A DNA stretch of 61,572 nucleotides from assembly GCF_013386765.1 (NCBI RefSeq), contig NZ_JACARE010000064.1, positions 1 through 61,572 of the forward strand, given 5' to 3'. This document shows positions 1 through 8,913 of the stretch, one piece after another; within the stretch, counting starts at the first letter, position 1; every line of letters begins with the position of its first letter. A model generated the notes under the pieces. It saw only the letters and a list, made by a program, of their open reading frames with translations, ran no database searches and had not been told where the DNA came from. The translations under genes and the position numbers were made by a program. Origin of the DNA: Pseudomonas yamanorum (GTDB lineage: Bacteria; Pseudomonadota; Gammaproteobacteria; Pseudomonadales; Pseudomonadaceae).

Positions 1-250
1 CTTTTGATCTTGATCTTAGGCGCCCCGTTAAACCACGCTGGCCGAACGCAGGTAGTACGGAGCGGGTAAACCGGCAGGACGCCGGTTTAGCCGCGACGGG
101 GCAGGGACGCCCCGTCGCGGCGGCCCGCGGAGTAATACCTGCGTTCGGGCACACCGAGCCCTAGCGAGGTGCCGAGTGGTGGGGCAAGAGCGTTTTGCTT
201 ACTTTTGCGCTTTTCAAAAGTGAGCCGCTGTAAGAGCGGAACCCATATCA
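1..250. repeat. Structured non-coding repeat, three-way-junction fold
   Basis: No convincing gene lies before 321. Positions 42-54 and 136-148 are a perfect 13-bp inverted repeat. Between them lie two further perfect hairpins: 68-75 with 81-88 (8 bp) and 91-102 with 109-120 (12 bp). Together they would fold into a closing stem with two arms. The following stretch (about 150-240), including the 'gcttttcaaaag' segment, resembles from memory a sequence found next to many genes in fluorescens-group genomes. Calling it a dispersed repeat is therefore an inference. The left edge is cut by the window. Confidence 0.5.
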
Positions 251-320
251 GCAACAACCCAAATAACGGATATGTACTCAACCCCTCAGAGACCCCAAGT
301 CAACCACAGCATTGACCACC

Positions 321-1832
321 CTAGGTACGCCGCAACATCAACGCCGCCACCGCACACGCCGCCAACGCCACACACGCCAGAAAGAACGCATCACTGTAGG
401 CCATCAAAAACGCCTGGTGACGAACACTCTGGTCCAACAGGTTCAACACCACTTGGTGATCCGGCAACTGCTCCTGCAGCACCCCACCATCGGGCAAACG
501 CGCTTGCAGGGCCGGGTCAAACAGCGTCACCGACTCGCCAATGCGCGCCGAATGCACCTTCTCGCGCACCACCACCAATTGCGCCAGCAGCGCTGTACCC
601 ACCGCCCCCCCCAGGTTACGCAGCATCGAAAACACCGCCGACGCCGACCCGGCCTGCGCCTTGGCCAGCCCGTGCACCGCCAGCACCGACAACGCCACCA
701 TGATCAGCGGCTGCCCCATGCCCCGTACCACGATCGAAGGCACGATCACATTGCTCGCGCTGTCCGCCGACAGGTGCGCCCCCATCCAGCACCCCAGGGC
801 CATGATCGCGAACCCCGAGGCCACCAGCATCTTGGCACTGACCCACTTCATCAGGCGCGGCAGAAACGGCGCCATGATCAGTTGCACCATCCCATACGCG
901 ATCAGGCTCACGCCGATTTCGCTGGCGTTGTAGTGCTGCAACTGCGACAGGTAATTGGGCACCAAAAACACCAGGCCATAGGTGCTGGCGCCGAAGATAA
1001 ACATCGCCACGCTGGCCACGCCAAAGTTGTAGTGCCCCAACAGCCGCAGGTTGATAAAGCTGTGGGCGCCCCACAACTGGCGCGCCACAAAACCGATCAA
1101 GCCAACCACCGCCAGCAGCGTCATCCATACGATAAAGTTCGAACCGAACCAGTCCTTGCGCCCGCCCTCCTCCAGCACGATCTGCAACGCACCCAGGCCC
1201 AGCACCATGCAGCCGATGCCCAGCCAGTCGCCCTGGCGCAACAGGCCCAGTTGCATCGGCTGGCGGTCGATGGACCAGGCCACCGCCGCCAGCAACGCGA
1301 TCCCCGGGAACAGTTGCAGGTAGAAGATCCAGCGCCAGGAATACGCGTCGGTCAGCCAGCCGCCAATCGACGGCCCGGCGGCCTGGGCAACGCTGTTGGC
1401 CAGGCTGAACAAGGCCATGCCCAAGGGGATCTTGCTGGCCGGCAGTTCGGTGATGATCAGCTGGAATGACAGCGGAATCAGCACCGCCCCGGCCGCGCCT
1501 TGCACCACCCGGATCAGGATCATCACTTGCAGGTTCGGCGACAGTGAGCACGCCACCGAGGCCACCAGGAATATCCCCGAGCCCCACAGCATCACCCGGC
1601 GCAGGGAGAACACCTGCACCAGCCACGCCGTGAGGGGAATCATGATGATTTCGGCCACCAGGTAGGCGGTGGAAATCCACGAGCCTTCCTCGAAGGTCGC
1701 CCCCAGTGCGCCTTCGATTTCCGGCAGTGCGGCGCTGGTGACGTGCACGTTCATCCCGGCCATGAAGCAGCCGAACAGCCCGCCGATCACCGCGACCCAG
1801 GCGCGAAACGACACACGCCCTTCAGCCTCCAT
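321..1832 (-). CDS. DHA2-family MFS drug efflux transporter (EmrB/QacA-like)
   Basis: This 503-residue integral membrane protein is rich in hydrophobic segments, as expected of a 14-helix DHA2 proton-driven drug exporter. The DHA2-typical motif 'DAYSWRWIFYLQLFPG' follows the first third, and an early 'GSWISTAYLVAEIIMIPLTA' stretch fits the second to third helices. I chose the ATG at 1832 because an AGGAG sits 7 nt upstream; the open frame continues to 1877 without a better site. It overlaps the end of the HlyD-type adaptor gene by 11 nt, so the two are probably translationally coupled. With the adaptor and the NodT-type outer-membrane gene it should form a tripartite pump spanning both membranes, like EmrAB-TolC. 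The substrate cannot be read from sequence. Confidence 0.9.
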   Translation of the reverse strand: MEAEGRVSFRAWVAVIGGLFGCFMAGMNVHVTSAALPEIEGALGATFEEGSWISTAYLVAEIIMIPLTAWLVQVFSLRRVMLWGSGIFLVASVACSLSPNLQVMILIRVVQGAAGAVLIPLSFQLIITELPASKIPLGMALFSLANSVAQAAGPSIGGWLTDAYSWRWIFYLQLFPGIALLAAVAWSIDRQPMQLGLLRQGDWLGIGCMVLGLGALQIVLEEGGRKDWFGSNFIVWMTLLAVVGLIGFVARQLWGAHSFINLRLLGHYNFGVASVAMFIFGASTYGLVFLVPNYLSQLQHYNASEIGVSLIAYGMVQLIMAPFLPRLMKWVSAKMLVASGFAIMALGCWMGAHLSADSASNVIVPSIVVRGMGQPLIMVALSVLAVHGLAKAQAGSASAVFSMLRNLGGAVGTALLAQLVVVREKVHSARIGESVTLFDPALQARLPDGGVLQEQLPDHQVVLNLLDQSVRHQAFLMAYSDAFFLACVALAACAVAALMLRRT

Positions 1833-2952
1833 GAACGTGCTCCTGGCGGGCGGCCGGGCGGGTGTCCACCGTGGCAATCACCGACATGCCCGGCAGCACC
1901 CGCGCCTCGCCGGGCTCCAGGCGGATCTTCACCGGGAACCGCTGGACGACCTTGGTGAAGTTGCCGGTGGCGTTGTCCGGCGGCAACAGCGCGAACACCG
2001 CGCCGGAACCGGGGGCGATGCTCTCCACCTGGCCGTGCCAGTGCGCGCCGGAAAAGCTGTCGACGGCGATATCCACCGGCTGCCCGGGCGCCATGTGCTG
2101 CAACTGGGTTTCCTTGTAGTTGGCAATCACATACGCCTGCTCCACCGGCACCACCGCCAACAGCGGCAGGCCGGGCATCACGTATTGCTGGCGCCGCACC
2201 TTGCGCTGGCCCACCACACCGTCAAACGGCGCGCGGATCTCGGTGTCCTTCAGCGCGTTACGGGCCAGGGCCAGGTTGGACTCGGCTTCGCCAACGCGCG
2301 CCTGATACTCAAGGATCTGCGCCTGGGCCTGCTGCCGACGCGCCTGCAAGACCTGCAACTGCGCCTGCTGGCGCGCTACCTGGGCGTTCGCTTGCGCCAT
2401 CGCCGCCTGGGCCTTCGCCTGGCTGGCGCTGACGGTTTCCAGGTGCTGGGCGCTGGCCACCTGTTGCGCGACCAATTCACGATAACGCTGGTAATCGAGC
2501 CTCGCGCGCCGGGCTTCGGCCTCGCCACTGCTCAAGGCGGCCCGCGCCTGGGTGATGCGTTGCTGCTGCTCGCTCATTTGCGCGTCGAGGGTTTTCACCG
2601 AGGCCTGTTGTGCAGTAGCGGCTGCCTGCGCCTGTTGCAGTTGCGCCTGGGCGCTGTTGAGGCGCTCGGTGAAATCTCGGTCGTCGATACGCACCAACAC
2701 ATCTCCCGCCTTGACCGGCTGGTTGTCTTCCACCAGCACCTGGGCCACATACCCGGCGATCCGTGGGCTGATGGCGACCCAATCGGCACGCACATAGGCG
2801 TCGTCGGTTTCTTCGAGAAAGCGCCCCCACTGCCACCAATACCCGGCAAAGGCGGCGAGCCCTACCAGCGTAGCGAGAGAGGCAGTGGTCACCAGGGCGC
2901 GACGATGACGTTGCATAACGGTCAGGCGAATAGGTTCAACAGCCTGGTTCAT
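1822..2952 (-). CDS. HlyD/EmrA-family periplasmic adaptor of tripartite efflux pump
   Basis: This 376-residue membrane-fusion protein has a short cytoplasmic N-terminus and a single membrane anchor at about residues 20-40. The biotinyl-lipoyl-like half motif 'YVRADWVAISPRIAGYV' follows. A long Gln/Ala-rich helical hairpin occupies roughly residues 90-210, and the second half motif with a beta-barrel region ('IRAPFDGVVGQRKV') comes after it. Such adaptors bridge the inner-membrane pump to an outer-membrane channel. The gene starts 4 nt inside the end of the NodT-type gene and overlaps the pump gene downstream, which fixes the order outer-membrane protein, adaptor, pump. It is closest in architecture to EmrA and the FusE/AaeA type. 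Confidence 0.9.
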   Translation of the reverse strand: MNQAVEPIRLTVMQRHRRALVTTASLATLVGLAAFAGYWWQWGRFLEETDDAYVRADWVAISPRIAGYVAQVLVEDNQPVKAGDVLVRIDDRDFTERLNSAQAQLQQAQAAATAQQASVKTLDAQMSEQQQRITQARAALSSGEAEARRARLDYQRYRELVAQQVASAQHLETVSASQAKAQAAMAQANAQVARQQAQLQVLQARRQQAQAQILEYQARVGEAESNLALARNALKDTEIRAPFDGVVGQRKVRRQQYVMPGLPLLAVVPVEQAYVIANYKETQLQHMAPGQPVDIAVDSFSGAHWHGQVESIAPGSGAVFALLPPDNATGNFTKVVQRFPVKIRLEPGEARVLPGMSVIATVDTRPAARQEHVHGG

Positions 2953-4397
2953 GGTGTGGCTCCATTGACAGCGACAGATAAGGGGGCGGTTGGATCGTCA
3001 CGCTGCCAGCCGCCACCGAGGGCCTGGAACAGGTCGATCTGGCGGTTGATCAAACGCAGGTCGGACTCGGCCACGCGGGCTTCAAGGCCCACCAGGCTGC
3101 GTTCGCTGTCCAGCAGTTGCAGGGCATCCAGCGCGCCGGCGTGGTAGCCGCGGGACGCCAGGTCAAAGGCGCGACGGTTGTTGTCCAGGGCAGCGGCCAG
3201 CGCCTGGCGACGCTGCTGCTCGCCCTGGTACAAGGCCATGGCCTGCTCCACCTGCTTCAGCGCGTTGAGCACCGTACCGTCAAACCGTGCCAGGGCCTGG
3301 CGCGCTTCGGCCTGGCTTTGCTTGACCCGCGCCTTGGCGATCTGCCGATTGGGAAAGCGCCAGGACACCAACGGGCCGACGGAATAAACGGTCGCGTAAT
3401 GGTCACCCAGTTTGCCCAGGCTGCTGGCAGACGAACCGAGCATCGCACCGAAGGTAATCCGCGGATAAAGCTCGGCACGGGACAAGCCCACCGTCGATGT
3501 GGCTGAGCGCAACTGGCCCTCGGCGCGGCGGATATCCGGCCGCCGTTGCACCAGCGCCCAGCCCTCGCCCACCGGCAACGGCGCCTGCAGTTGCGGGCTT
3601 TGGGCGCAGCTGTGAGGCGTGACCTGCTCCGGCGGCAACCCGCTGAGCACGGCCAACTCATACAAGGCACTGCTGCGCCGGGCCGTGAACATCGGCAACG
3701 GCGCGCGGGTTTCTTGCAGCAGGCCTTGCAGGCGACTCAAGTCCAGCTCCGTCGCCGCGCCGGCTTTTTGCAGCTTTTGCGTGACCGCGACGCTTTGCTC
3801 CAGCAACTGCACCGAGTGCGACTGCACCTGTTCCTGCAAGCCGTAGACGCAGGCCTGGGCATAGGCACGTGCGATCTGCGCGGCCACCGTCACCCGCAAC
3901 TCGTCTTCCAGCGCCCGCGCCACTTGGGCATCGGCCCGGGCCGCGGCAATGCGGTAACGCACCTCGCCCCACAGGTCGAGGGTGTAGCTCAGGGAAAATT
4001 CGGGGGTGTGGCTCCATTCCGCACCGGCATGGCCGTGGGTGGCCTGGGCCAGGGTCTGGTCATCCCGGCTGCGACCGTAGGCCAGGCCATAGTCCAGCGA
4101 CGTGGACGGCAGGCGCTCGCCGTCCACCTGTTCCAGCCGCGCCAGCAACGCGTCGACGTGGGCGGCAGCGGCTTCCAGGTCTTTGTTCTGGCGCAGGGCG
4201 CGCGCCACCAGAGCGTCCAACTGCGGGTCGCGGTACAGCTGCCACCAACGGGCAGGCAGCGGCTCGGCCGATTCGGCGGAAAGCTGCGGCGCAGGCGTCG
4301 CCGTGACCGTCGACGGCTCGCCGGGCACGCCACTGCACCCGGCCAGCACGCTCAACAGGGCGATGGGTATCCATGGATGAAAGGAAGGGCTGTGCAT
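2949..4397 (-). CDS. NodT-family outer-membrane efflux lipoprotein
   Basis: The 482-residue product begins with a lipoprotein signal ending in the lipobox 'LAGC' at about residue 20. Two outer-membrane-efflux-protein repeats follow, with long Ala/Gln/Arg helices typical of TolC-like trimers (OprM/NodT branch). It supplies the exit duct for the adaptor and pump encoded downstream. The ATG at 4397 was preferred over an in-frame GTG at 4400, although neither has a good Shine-Dalgarno. A 7-bp inverted repeat (AAGGCTC/GAGCCTT, 4401-4424) sits immediately upstream on the coding strand and could mask initiation. It is the first gene of the efflux operon and lies 114 nt downstream of the AraC-type regulator. 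Confidence 0.88.
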   Translation of the reverse strand: MHSPSFHPWIPIALLSVLAGCSGVPGEPSTVTATPAPQLSAESAEPLPARWWQLYRDPQLDALVARALRQNKDLEAAAAHVDALLARLEQVDGERLPSTSLDYGLAYGRSRDDQTLAQATHGHAGAEWSHTPEFSLSYTLDLWGEVRYRIAAARADAQVARALEDELRVTVAAQIARAYAQACVYGLQEQVQSHSVQLLEQSVAVTQKLQKAGAATELDLSRLQGLLQETRAPLPMFTARRSSALYELAVLSGLPPEQVTPHSCAQSPQLQAPLPVGEGWALVQRRPDIRRAEGQLRSATSTVGLSRAELYPRITFGAMLGSSASSLGKLGDHYATVYSVGPLVSWRFPNRQIAKARVKQSQAEARQALARFDGTVLNALKQVEQAMALYQGEQQRRQALAAALDNNRRAFDLASRGYHAGALDALQLLDSERSLVGLEARVAESDLRLINRQIDLFQALGGGWQRDDPTAPLSVAVNGATP

Positions 4398-4511
4398 CAC
4401 AAGGCTCGCTCAAGAAGGAGCCTTGCAGGTTAGGCAGGTGGCCTGTCCGGTTCGCCCGCGTCAGGGCCATGTATCGTCGCTAAACGGACAACAACGTTAC
4501 ATGACGCAACA

Positions 4512-5255
4512 CTACGCCCCCGGCCGGAAATGACTCGGCGGATAACCCAGCGACCGACGAAACATCGCACTGAACGCACTCGGGCTCTGATACCCATGCT
4601 CCAGTGCCACCTCCAGGATCGACACGCCCTGGGCCAGTAGCTTCAAACTCAAGGCCAAGCGGGCACGCTTGCGCCATTCGCCAAAGCTCATGCCCAACTC
4701 GCGCTGGAACACCCGGCTCAGGGTACGGGCGCTCATGTTCAGGCTGTCGGCCCAGGATTCCAGGCTGCTGTCGTCGGAGGGGTTGCGGATGAAATGGGTG
4801 CACAGCCGGGCCAGCCGCGCCTCGCCGGGCACCGGCACGTGCATCGCCACCACCGGCGCGGCGAGCAGCTCCATGCGGATCAACTCGACCATGGCCTGCA
4901 GGCGCGGGCTGCTGTGCCCGGCGATCAGGGTCGCGGCGACGATCAGCTCCCGCAGCAACGCCGACACTTCGATCACCTGGCAGGTGCGCCCCAATCCCGG
5001 CTCCGCCTCGGGCATCAGGAACAGCGTGCGCATATGCACTTCGCCGGCCATGCGGATTTCGTGCGGGGTGCCGGCGGGCACCCACAGCGCATGCCCGGAC
5101 GGCACCAGCCAACTGCCCTGGGCGGTGCTGACCACCATCACCCCGGACACCCCGTGGATCAGTTGCGCCTGGGCGTGGCAATGGGGATGCACCACGTCAT
5201 CGTTGCGGTAGTTGTCGGCATAGGCTTCAAGCCACGGGCGGGGTTGGCTGTTCAT
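4512..5255 (-). CDS. AraC-family transcriptional regulator with cupin domain
   Basis: This 247-residue regulator has an N-terminal cupin-like sensor (about residues 10-110, with His-rich 'HPHCHAQAQLIHG') and a C-terminal pair of AraC helix-turn-helix units (about 150-245). 'LNMSARTLSRVFQRELGMSF' matches the first HTH and 'EHGYQSPSAFSAMFRRSLGY' the second, with the usual final PSHFR. The layout resembles the short NimR type of AraC proteins, which often govern neighbouring exporters. It is encoded on the same strand just upstream of the NodT-adaptor-pump set, so I infer that it controls those genes. No ligand can be deduced. Confidence 0.88.
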   Translation of the reverse strand: MNSQPRPWLEAYADNYRNDDVVHPHCHAQAQLIHGVSGVMVVSTAQGSWLVPSGHALWVPAGTPHEIRMAGEVHMRTLFLMPEAEPGLGRTCQVIEVSALLRELIVAATLIAGHSSPRLQAMVELIRMELLAAPVVAMHVPVPGEARLARLCTHFIRNPSDDSSLESWADSLNMSARTLSRVFQRELGMSFGEWRKRARLALSLKLLAQGVSILEVALEHGYQSPSAFSAMFRRSLGYPPSHFRPGA

Positions 5256-5416
5256 CGGCTCAGGTCTCGCGTCAATCAGGCATTGATTCTAGCGAAAAGC
5301 CCTGTGGCGAAAACGATAGATATAGACAGCCATCGTCGTATTTCAGACAGCCGGTGAACTTGTGGACCACGCCATCAGTCAGCTGATTGGACACTCTGAA
5401 AAAGGTTGGGTGGGCG

Positions 5417-6217
5417 ATGCGTATTTCGTTGGAGCAACAAGTGGCGCTGGTAACAGGCGCCAGTTCCGGAATCGGCGCGGGGGCCGCCAAGGCCCTGGCC
5501 GAGGCCGGAGCCGCGGTGGTGCTGAACTACAACGCCCAGGCGGCGCCGGCTGAAGCCTTGGCGGCGCAGATCAATGCCAGCGGTGGCCGGGCGATTGCGA
5601 TTGGTGCCGACGTGTCGAAAGAGGCCGATGTGGAGCGGCTGTTTGCGCAAACCCTGGAAGCATTCGGGCACCTGGACATTCTGGTGGCCAACTCGGGCAT
5701 GCAAAAAGACGCCGCCGCCGTCGACATGAGCCTCGACGACTGGAACGCGGTAATCGGCGTCAACCTCACCGGCCAGTTCCTCTGCGCCCGCGCGGCCCTG
5801 CGTATCTTCAATCGCCAGGGCATCCGCGAAGGGGTTTCCCGAGCCGCCGGAAAAATCATCCACATGAGTTCGGTGCACCAGGTGATTCCCTGGGCCGGGC
5901 ACGTGAATTACGCCGCGTCCAAGGGCGGCGTGGAAATGCTGATGCGCACCCTGGCCCAGGAAGTCAGCCAACAGCGCATCCGCATCAACGGCGTGGCACC
6001 GGGGGCGATTCGCACGGCCATCAACCGCGCCGCCACCGAAGGCGCGGCCGAGGTGGAGCTGCTCAAACTGATTCCCTATGGCCGCGTGGGTGACGTCGAA
6101 GACGTGGCCAATGCGGTGGTGTGGCTGGCCAGTGATGCCTCCGACTACGTGGTGGGCAGCACCTTGTTTATTGATGGCGGCATGAGCCTTTATCCGGAGT
6201 TTCGTGGCAATGGTTGA
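5417..6217 (+). CDS. SDR-family oxidoreductase (glucose 1-dehydrogenase-like)
   Basis: This 266-residue classical short-chain dehydrogenase has the cofactor motif 'TGASSGIG', a 'LVANSGMQ' variant of the usual NNAG, and the catalytic Ser plus 'YAASK' motif. It ends with 'GSTLFIDGGMSLYP'. The ATG at 5417 starts directly with 'MRISLEQQVALVTG'; a longer frame from a TTG at 5387 adds only ten unconvincing residues. The annotation closest by memory is glucose 1-dehydrogenase. The overlap with the downstream GH15 gene supports a joint role in sugar handling, possibly oxidation of glucose released by that hydrolase. The exact substrate is inferred, not seen. Confidence 0.85.
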   Translation: MRISLEQQVALVTGASSGIGAGAAKALAEAGAAVVLNYNAQAAPAEALAAQINASGGRAIAIGADVSKEADVERLFAQTLEAFGHLDILVANSGMQKDAAAVDMSLDDWNAVIGVNLTGQFLCARAALRIFNRQGIREGVSRAAGKIIHMSSVHQVIPWAGHVNYAASKGGVEMLMRTLAQEVSQQRIRINGVAPGAIRTAINRAATEGAAEVELLKLIPYGRVGDVEDVANAVVWLASDASDYVVGSTLFIDGGMSLYPEFRGNG

Positions 6218-8036
6218 TCTGAAAAACGAACCACAAAGTGCTATCGATGCCCACGGCATCATTGGCGACATGCGCAGCGCGGCGCTGGTGAATGACAAGG
6301 GCAGCATCGATTTTTTCTGCTGGCCGGAGTTCGACAGCCCGTCGATCTTTTGCTCGCTGCTGGACTCCCCCGCCGCCGGGATTTTCCAGCTCACGCCGGA
6401 CCTGCCCGACGCCCGCCGCGAGCAGATCTACCTGCCGGACACCAACGTGCTGCAAACCCGCTGGTTGAGCGATGAGGCGGTGGTGGAAGTCACCGATTTC
6501 CTGACCATCAGCGAAGACGTCGACGACCTGCCGATCCTGATCCGCCGCGTGCGGGTGGTCAGCGGCAAGGCGACCATTCACCTGCGCTGCGCGGTGCGGC
6601 ATGACTACGCACGCGCCCAGACCCGCGCCACCCTGGATGACGCTGACGTGCGCTTTGAAGCCGACGGCCAACCCGGCCTGCGCCTGGCCGGCAGCCACGC
6701 CATGCAGCTCGATGGCGACGCCGCCATCGCGACCTTTGACCTGGGCCAGGAAGAAGGCGCCGAATTTGTCCTCGGCGGCCTGGACGATGCCCGGGTGAAA
6801 AACGACTGCACCGACCTGTGCCTGGAACGCACCCTGAAATTCTGGCGTGGCTGGATAGCCCAGTCCAACTACCGTGGACGCTGGCGCGAGATGGTCAATC
6901 GCTCGGCCCTCGCCCTGAAGCTCCTGACCTCGCGCAAACACGGCGCCATCCTTGCCGCCGCCACCTTCGGCCTGCCGGAAACTCCCGGCGGCGAACGCAA
7001 TTGGGACTACCGCTACACCTGGATCCGCGATGCCTCGTTTACTGTCTACGCCTTTATGCGCCTGGGGTTTATCGAGGAGGCCAACGGCTACATGCGCTGG
7101 TTGAAAGGCCGCGTGGGCGACTGCTGCGACCAGCCGATGAAAATCAACATCCTGTACGGCATCGACGGCCGCCAGGAACTGCCGGAAACCGAACTCAGCC
7201 ACCTCAGCGGCCACGGCGGCGCGCAACCGGTGCGCATCGGCAACGAGGCCTACGACCAGGTGCAACTGGATATCTACGGCGAACTGATGGACGCGGTGTA
7301 CCTGGTCAACAAATACGGTGAAGCCATCTCCCACGAGGGCTGGAAACACACGGTGGAAGTGGCGGATCAGGTCTGCGAAACGTGGAACCACAAAGACGTT
7401 GGCATTTGGGAAATGCGCGGCGAGCAGCATCACTTTCTGCATTCACGACTGATGTGCTGGGTGGCCCTGGACCGGGCGATTCGCCTGGCGTCCAAGCGTT
7501 CGCTGCCGGCACCGTTTGCCCGCTGGGACCAGACCCGCCAGGCAATCTACGCAGACATCTGGAGCAATTTCTGGAACGAAGAACGCGGGCACTTTGTGCA
7601 GCATATCGGCAGCACCGCGCTGGATGGCTCGATGTTGTTGATGCCTTTGGTGCGCTTCGTTGCCGCAACGGACCCGCGCTGGTTATCGACGCTTGAAGCC
7701 ATCCAGAAAAGCCTGGTACGTGACGGCATGGTGTACCGCTACCGCAACGACGACAGCCAGATCGACGGCCTGCAAGGCACCGAAGGCGCGTTTGCCGCGT
7801 GTTCGTTCTGGTACGTGGAATGCCTGGCCCGGGCCGGGCAAGTGGAGAAGGCGCACCTGGAGTTTGAACAGTTGCTGCGCTATGCCAACCCGCTGGGGTT
7901 GTATGCCGAAGAGTTTGATAACCAGGCACGGCACTTGGGCAATACGCCGCAGGCGTTGAGCCATTTGGCGCTGATCAGCGCGGCGACCTTCCTGGACCGC
8001 AAGTTGAGCGGGGAGAAAACGGTTTGGCAGCCTTAA
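6210..8036 (+). CDS. Glycoside hydrolase family 15 protein (glucoamylase/trehalase-like)
   Basis: The product is 608 residues long. The N-terminal part (about 1-230) matches the trehalase-like N-domain of bacterial GH15 enzymes ('IIGDMRSAALVNDKGSIDFF'). The C-terminal (alpha/alpha)6 domain has the hallmark 'NWDYRYTWIRDASF' and a late glutamate in 'GLQGTEGAFAACSFWYVE', the expected acid/base region. There is no signal peptide, so it should act in the cytoplasm on alpha-glucosides such as trehalose or short maltodextrins. The start at 6210 has GGAG about 11 nt upstream; an in-frame GTG at 6204 is an alternative. It overlaps the end of the SDR gene by 8 nt, which implies co-translation. Confidence 0.9.
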   Translation: MVDLKNEPQSAIDAHGIIGDMRSAALVNDKGSIDFFCWPEFDSPSIFCSLLDSPAAGIFQLTPDLPDARREQIYLPDTNVLQTRWLSDEAVVEVTDFLTISEDVDDLPILIRRVRVVSGKATIHLRCAVRHDYARAQTRATLDDADVRFEADGQPGLRLAGSHAMQLDGDAAIATFDLGQEEGAEFVLGGLDDARVKNDCTDLCLERTLKFWRGWIAQSNYRGRWREMVNRSALALKLLTSRKHGAILAAATFGLPETPGGERNWDYRYTWIRDASFTVYAFMRLGFIEEANGYMRWLKGRVGDCCDQPMKINILYGIDGRQELPETELSHLSGHGGAQPVRIGNEAYDQVQLDIYGELMDAVYLVNKYGEAISHEGWKHTVEVADQVCETWNHKDVGIWEMRGEQHHFLHSRLMCWVALDRAIRLASKRSLPAPFARWDQTRQAIYADIWSNFWNEERGHFVQHIGSTALDGSMLLMPLVRFVAATDPRWLSTLEAIQKSLVRDGMVYRYRNDDSQIDGLQGTEGAFAACSFWYVECLARAGQVEKAHLEFEQLLRYANPLGLYAEEFDNQARHLGNTPQALSHLALISAATFLDRKLSGEKTVWQP

Positions 8037-8070
8037 GGCCGTACCCCCTCTGACCACAACAGAGTAACCC

Positions 8071-8159
8071 TGTGGGAGCTGGCTTGCCTGCGATGGCGGT
8101 GGATCAGCTCATGCATCAATGACTGAAACACCGCCATCGCAGGCAAGCCAGCTCCCACA
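8071..8159. repeat. REP-type palindrome with 30-bp perfect arms
   Basis: Positions 8071-8100 and 8130-8159 are exact reverse complements over 30 bp, separated by 29 bp. The arms contain the 'GTGGGAGCTGGCTTGCCTGCGAT' consensus of fluorescens-group REP sequences arranged as an inverted pair. It sits just after the GH15 stop codon and can act as a transcript-end hairpin or RNA-stabilising element. A diverged relative is at 50239-50305. Confidence 0.85.
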
Positions 8160-8234
8160 AAGACCGCGCCAGACTTGGAGACGAAGTGTTCCCGGTGCAC
8201 AATGCGCGGCCCTTCGATCCCAGCCAGGATTCCA

Positions 8235-8696
8235 ATGCGCCAGGTACTACTGATCATCGACGTACAACCCTCCTTCGCTCCGCCCGACTGGCTGGTGGAC
8301 GGCATCAACGCCCTGCTGGGCCGGATGCCGTCAGTGGCCACCGTCGAACGCCACGACGAAAGCATCACCCCGTTCGCCCGCCAACTCGGCTGGCAGCCAG
8401 CGCCCGACGACAACAGCCTGATTGCCGCCGACTATGTCTTCATCAAACACGGCTACGCCCCCACGCCTGAAACCATCAGCCACCTGAAAAGCCTCGCGCC
8501 GGAGCGGGTACTGGTGTGCGGCATCCAGACCGACACCTGTCTATTGGCGGCCGGGTTTGCGTTGTTTGATGCCGGCTTGCAACCCACACTGATCAGCGAT
8601 TTGACCGTGGGTTCGTCGCTGGACCGTTCGGGAAAACTGGGGGCGGATTTGTGGCGGCATCACTTCAAGCACATCGTCACCCGCGCAGAAATTTAA
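8235..8696 (+). CDS. Isochorismatase-like cysteine hydrolase
   Basis: This small 153-residue protein has the isochorismatase/nicotinamidase fold. The expected catalytic triad is visible: Asp9 in 'IIDVQPSF', Lys71 in 'FIKHGY' and Cys102 in 'GIQTDTCLL'. The ATG at 8235 has AGGA upstream; the frame extends to 8175 but those residues do not belong to the fold. Members hydrolyse C-N or ether bonds in small metabolites. Nicotinamidase is less likely because the protein is short and lacks an obvious His-rich metal site. It stands alone between two REP elements, so its partner pathway is unknown. Confidence 0.82.
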   Translation: MRQVLLIIDVQPSFAPPDWLVDGINALLGRMPSVATVERHDESITPFARQLGWQPAPDDNSLIAADYVFIKHGYAPTPETISHLKSLAPERVLVCGIQTDTCLLAAGFALFDAGLQPTLISDLTVGSSLDRSGKLGADLWRHHFKHIVTRAEI

Positions 8697-8710
8697 CCCT
8701 GCCCCCCAAC

Positions 8711-8753
8711 TGTGGCGAGGGAGCTTGCTCCCGCTGGGGCGCGAAGCGGCCCC
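8711..8753. repeat. REP element with two short hairpins
   Basis: The sequence from 'tgtggcgagggagcttgctccc' onward contains GGGAGC/GCTCCC (8719-8732) and GGGGC/GCCCC (8736-8753). This is the second common REP type of fluorescens-group genomes. It lies 15 nt after the cysteine hydrolase stop codon. Confidence 0.75.
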
Positions 8754-8913
8754 AAACGACTCACCGCCATCTCACAGCAAGAGTACAACCAACAAAACCT
8801 GGGGCTGCTGGGTGATCGTCTAGACAAGTAAAGCAATTGCAGCCTTTCGGATGACGTTTGGTCACTCGTTTGGTCTACAGTTGCACCACTTTCCCTCCAC
8901 CCTCGGAGCCTCC

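Noticed and set aside
8235..8696. Nicotinamidase (pncA)
   Set aside because: The Asp-Lys-Cys triad fits, but the protein is short and the usual metal-binding His cluster is not visible.
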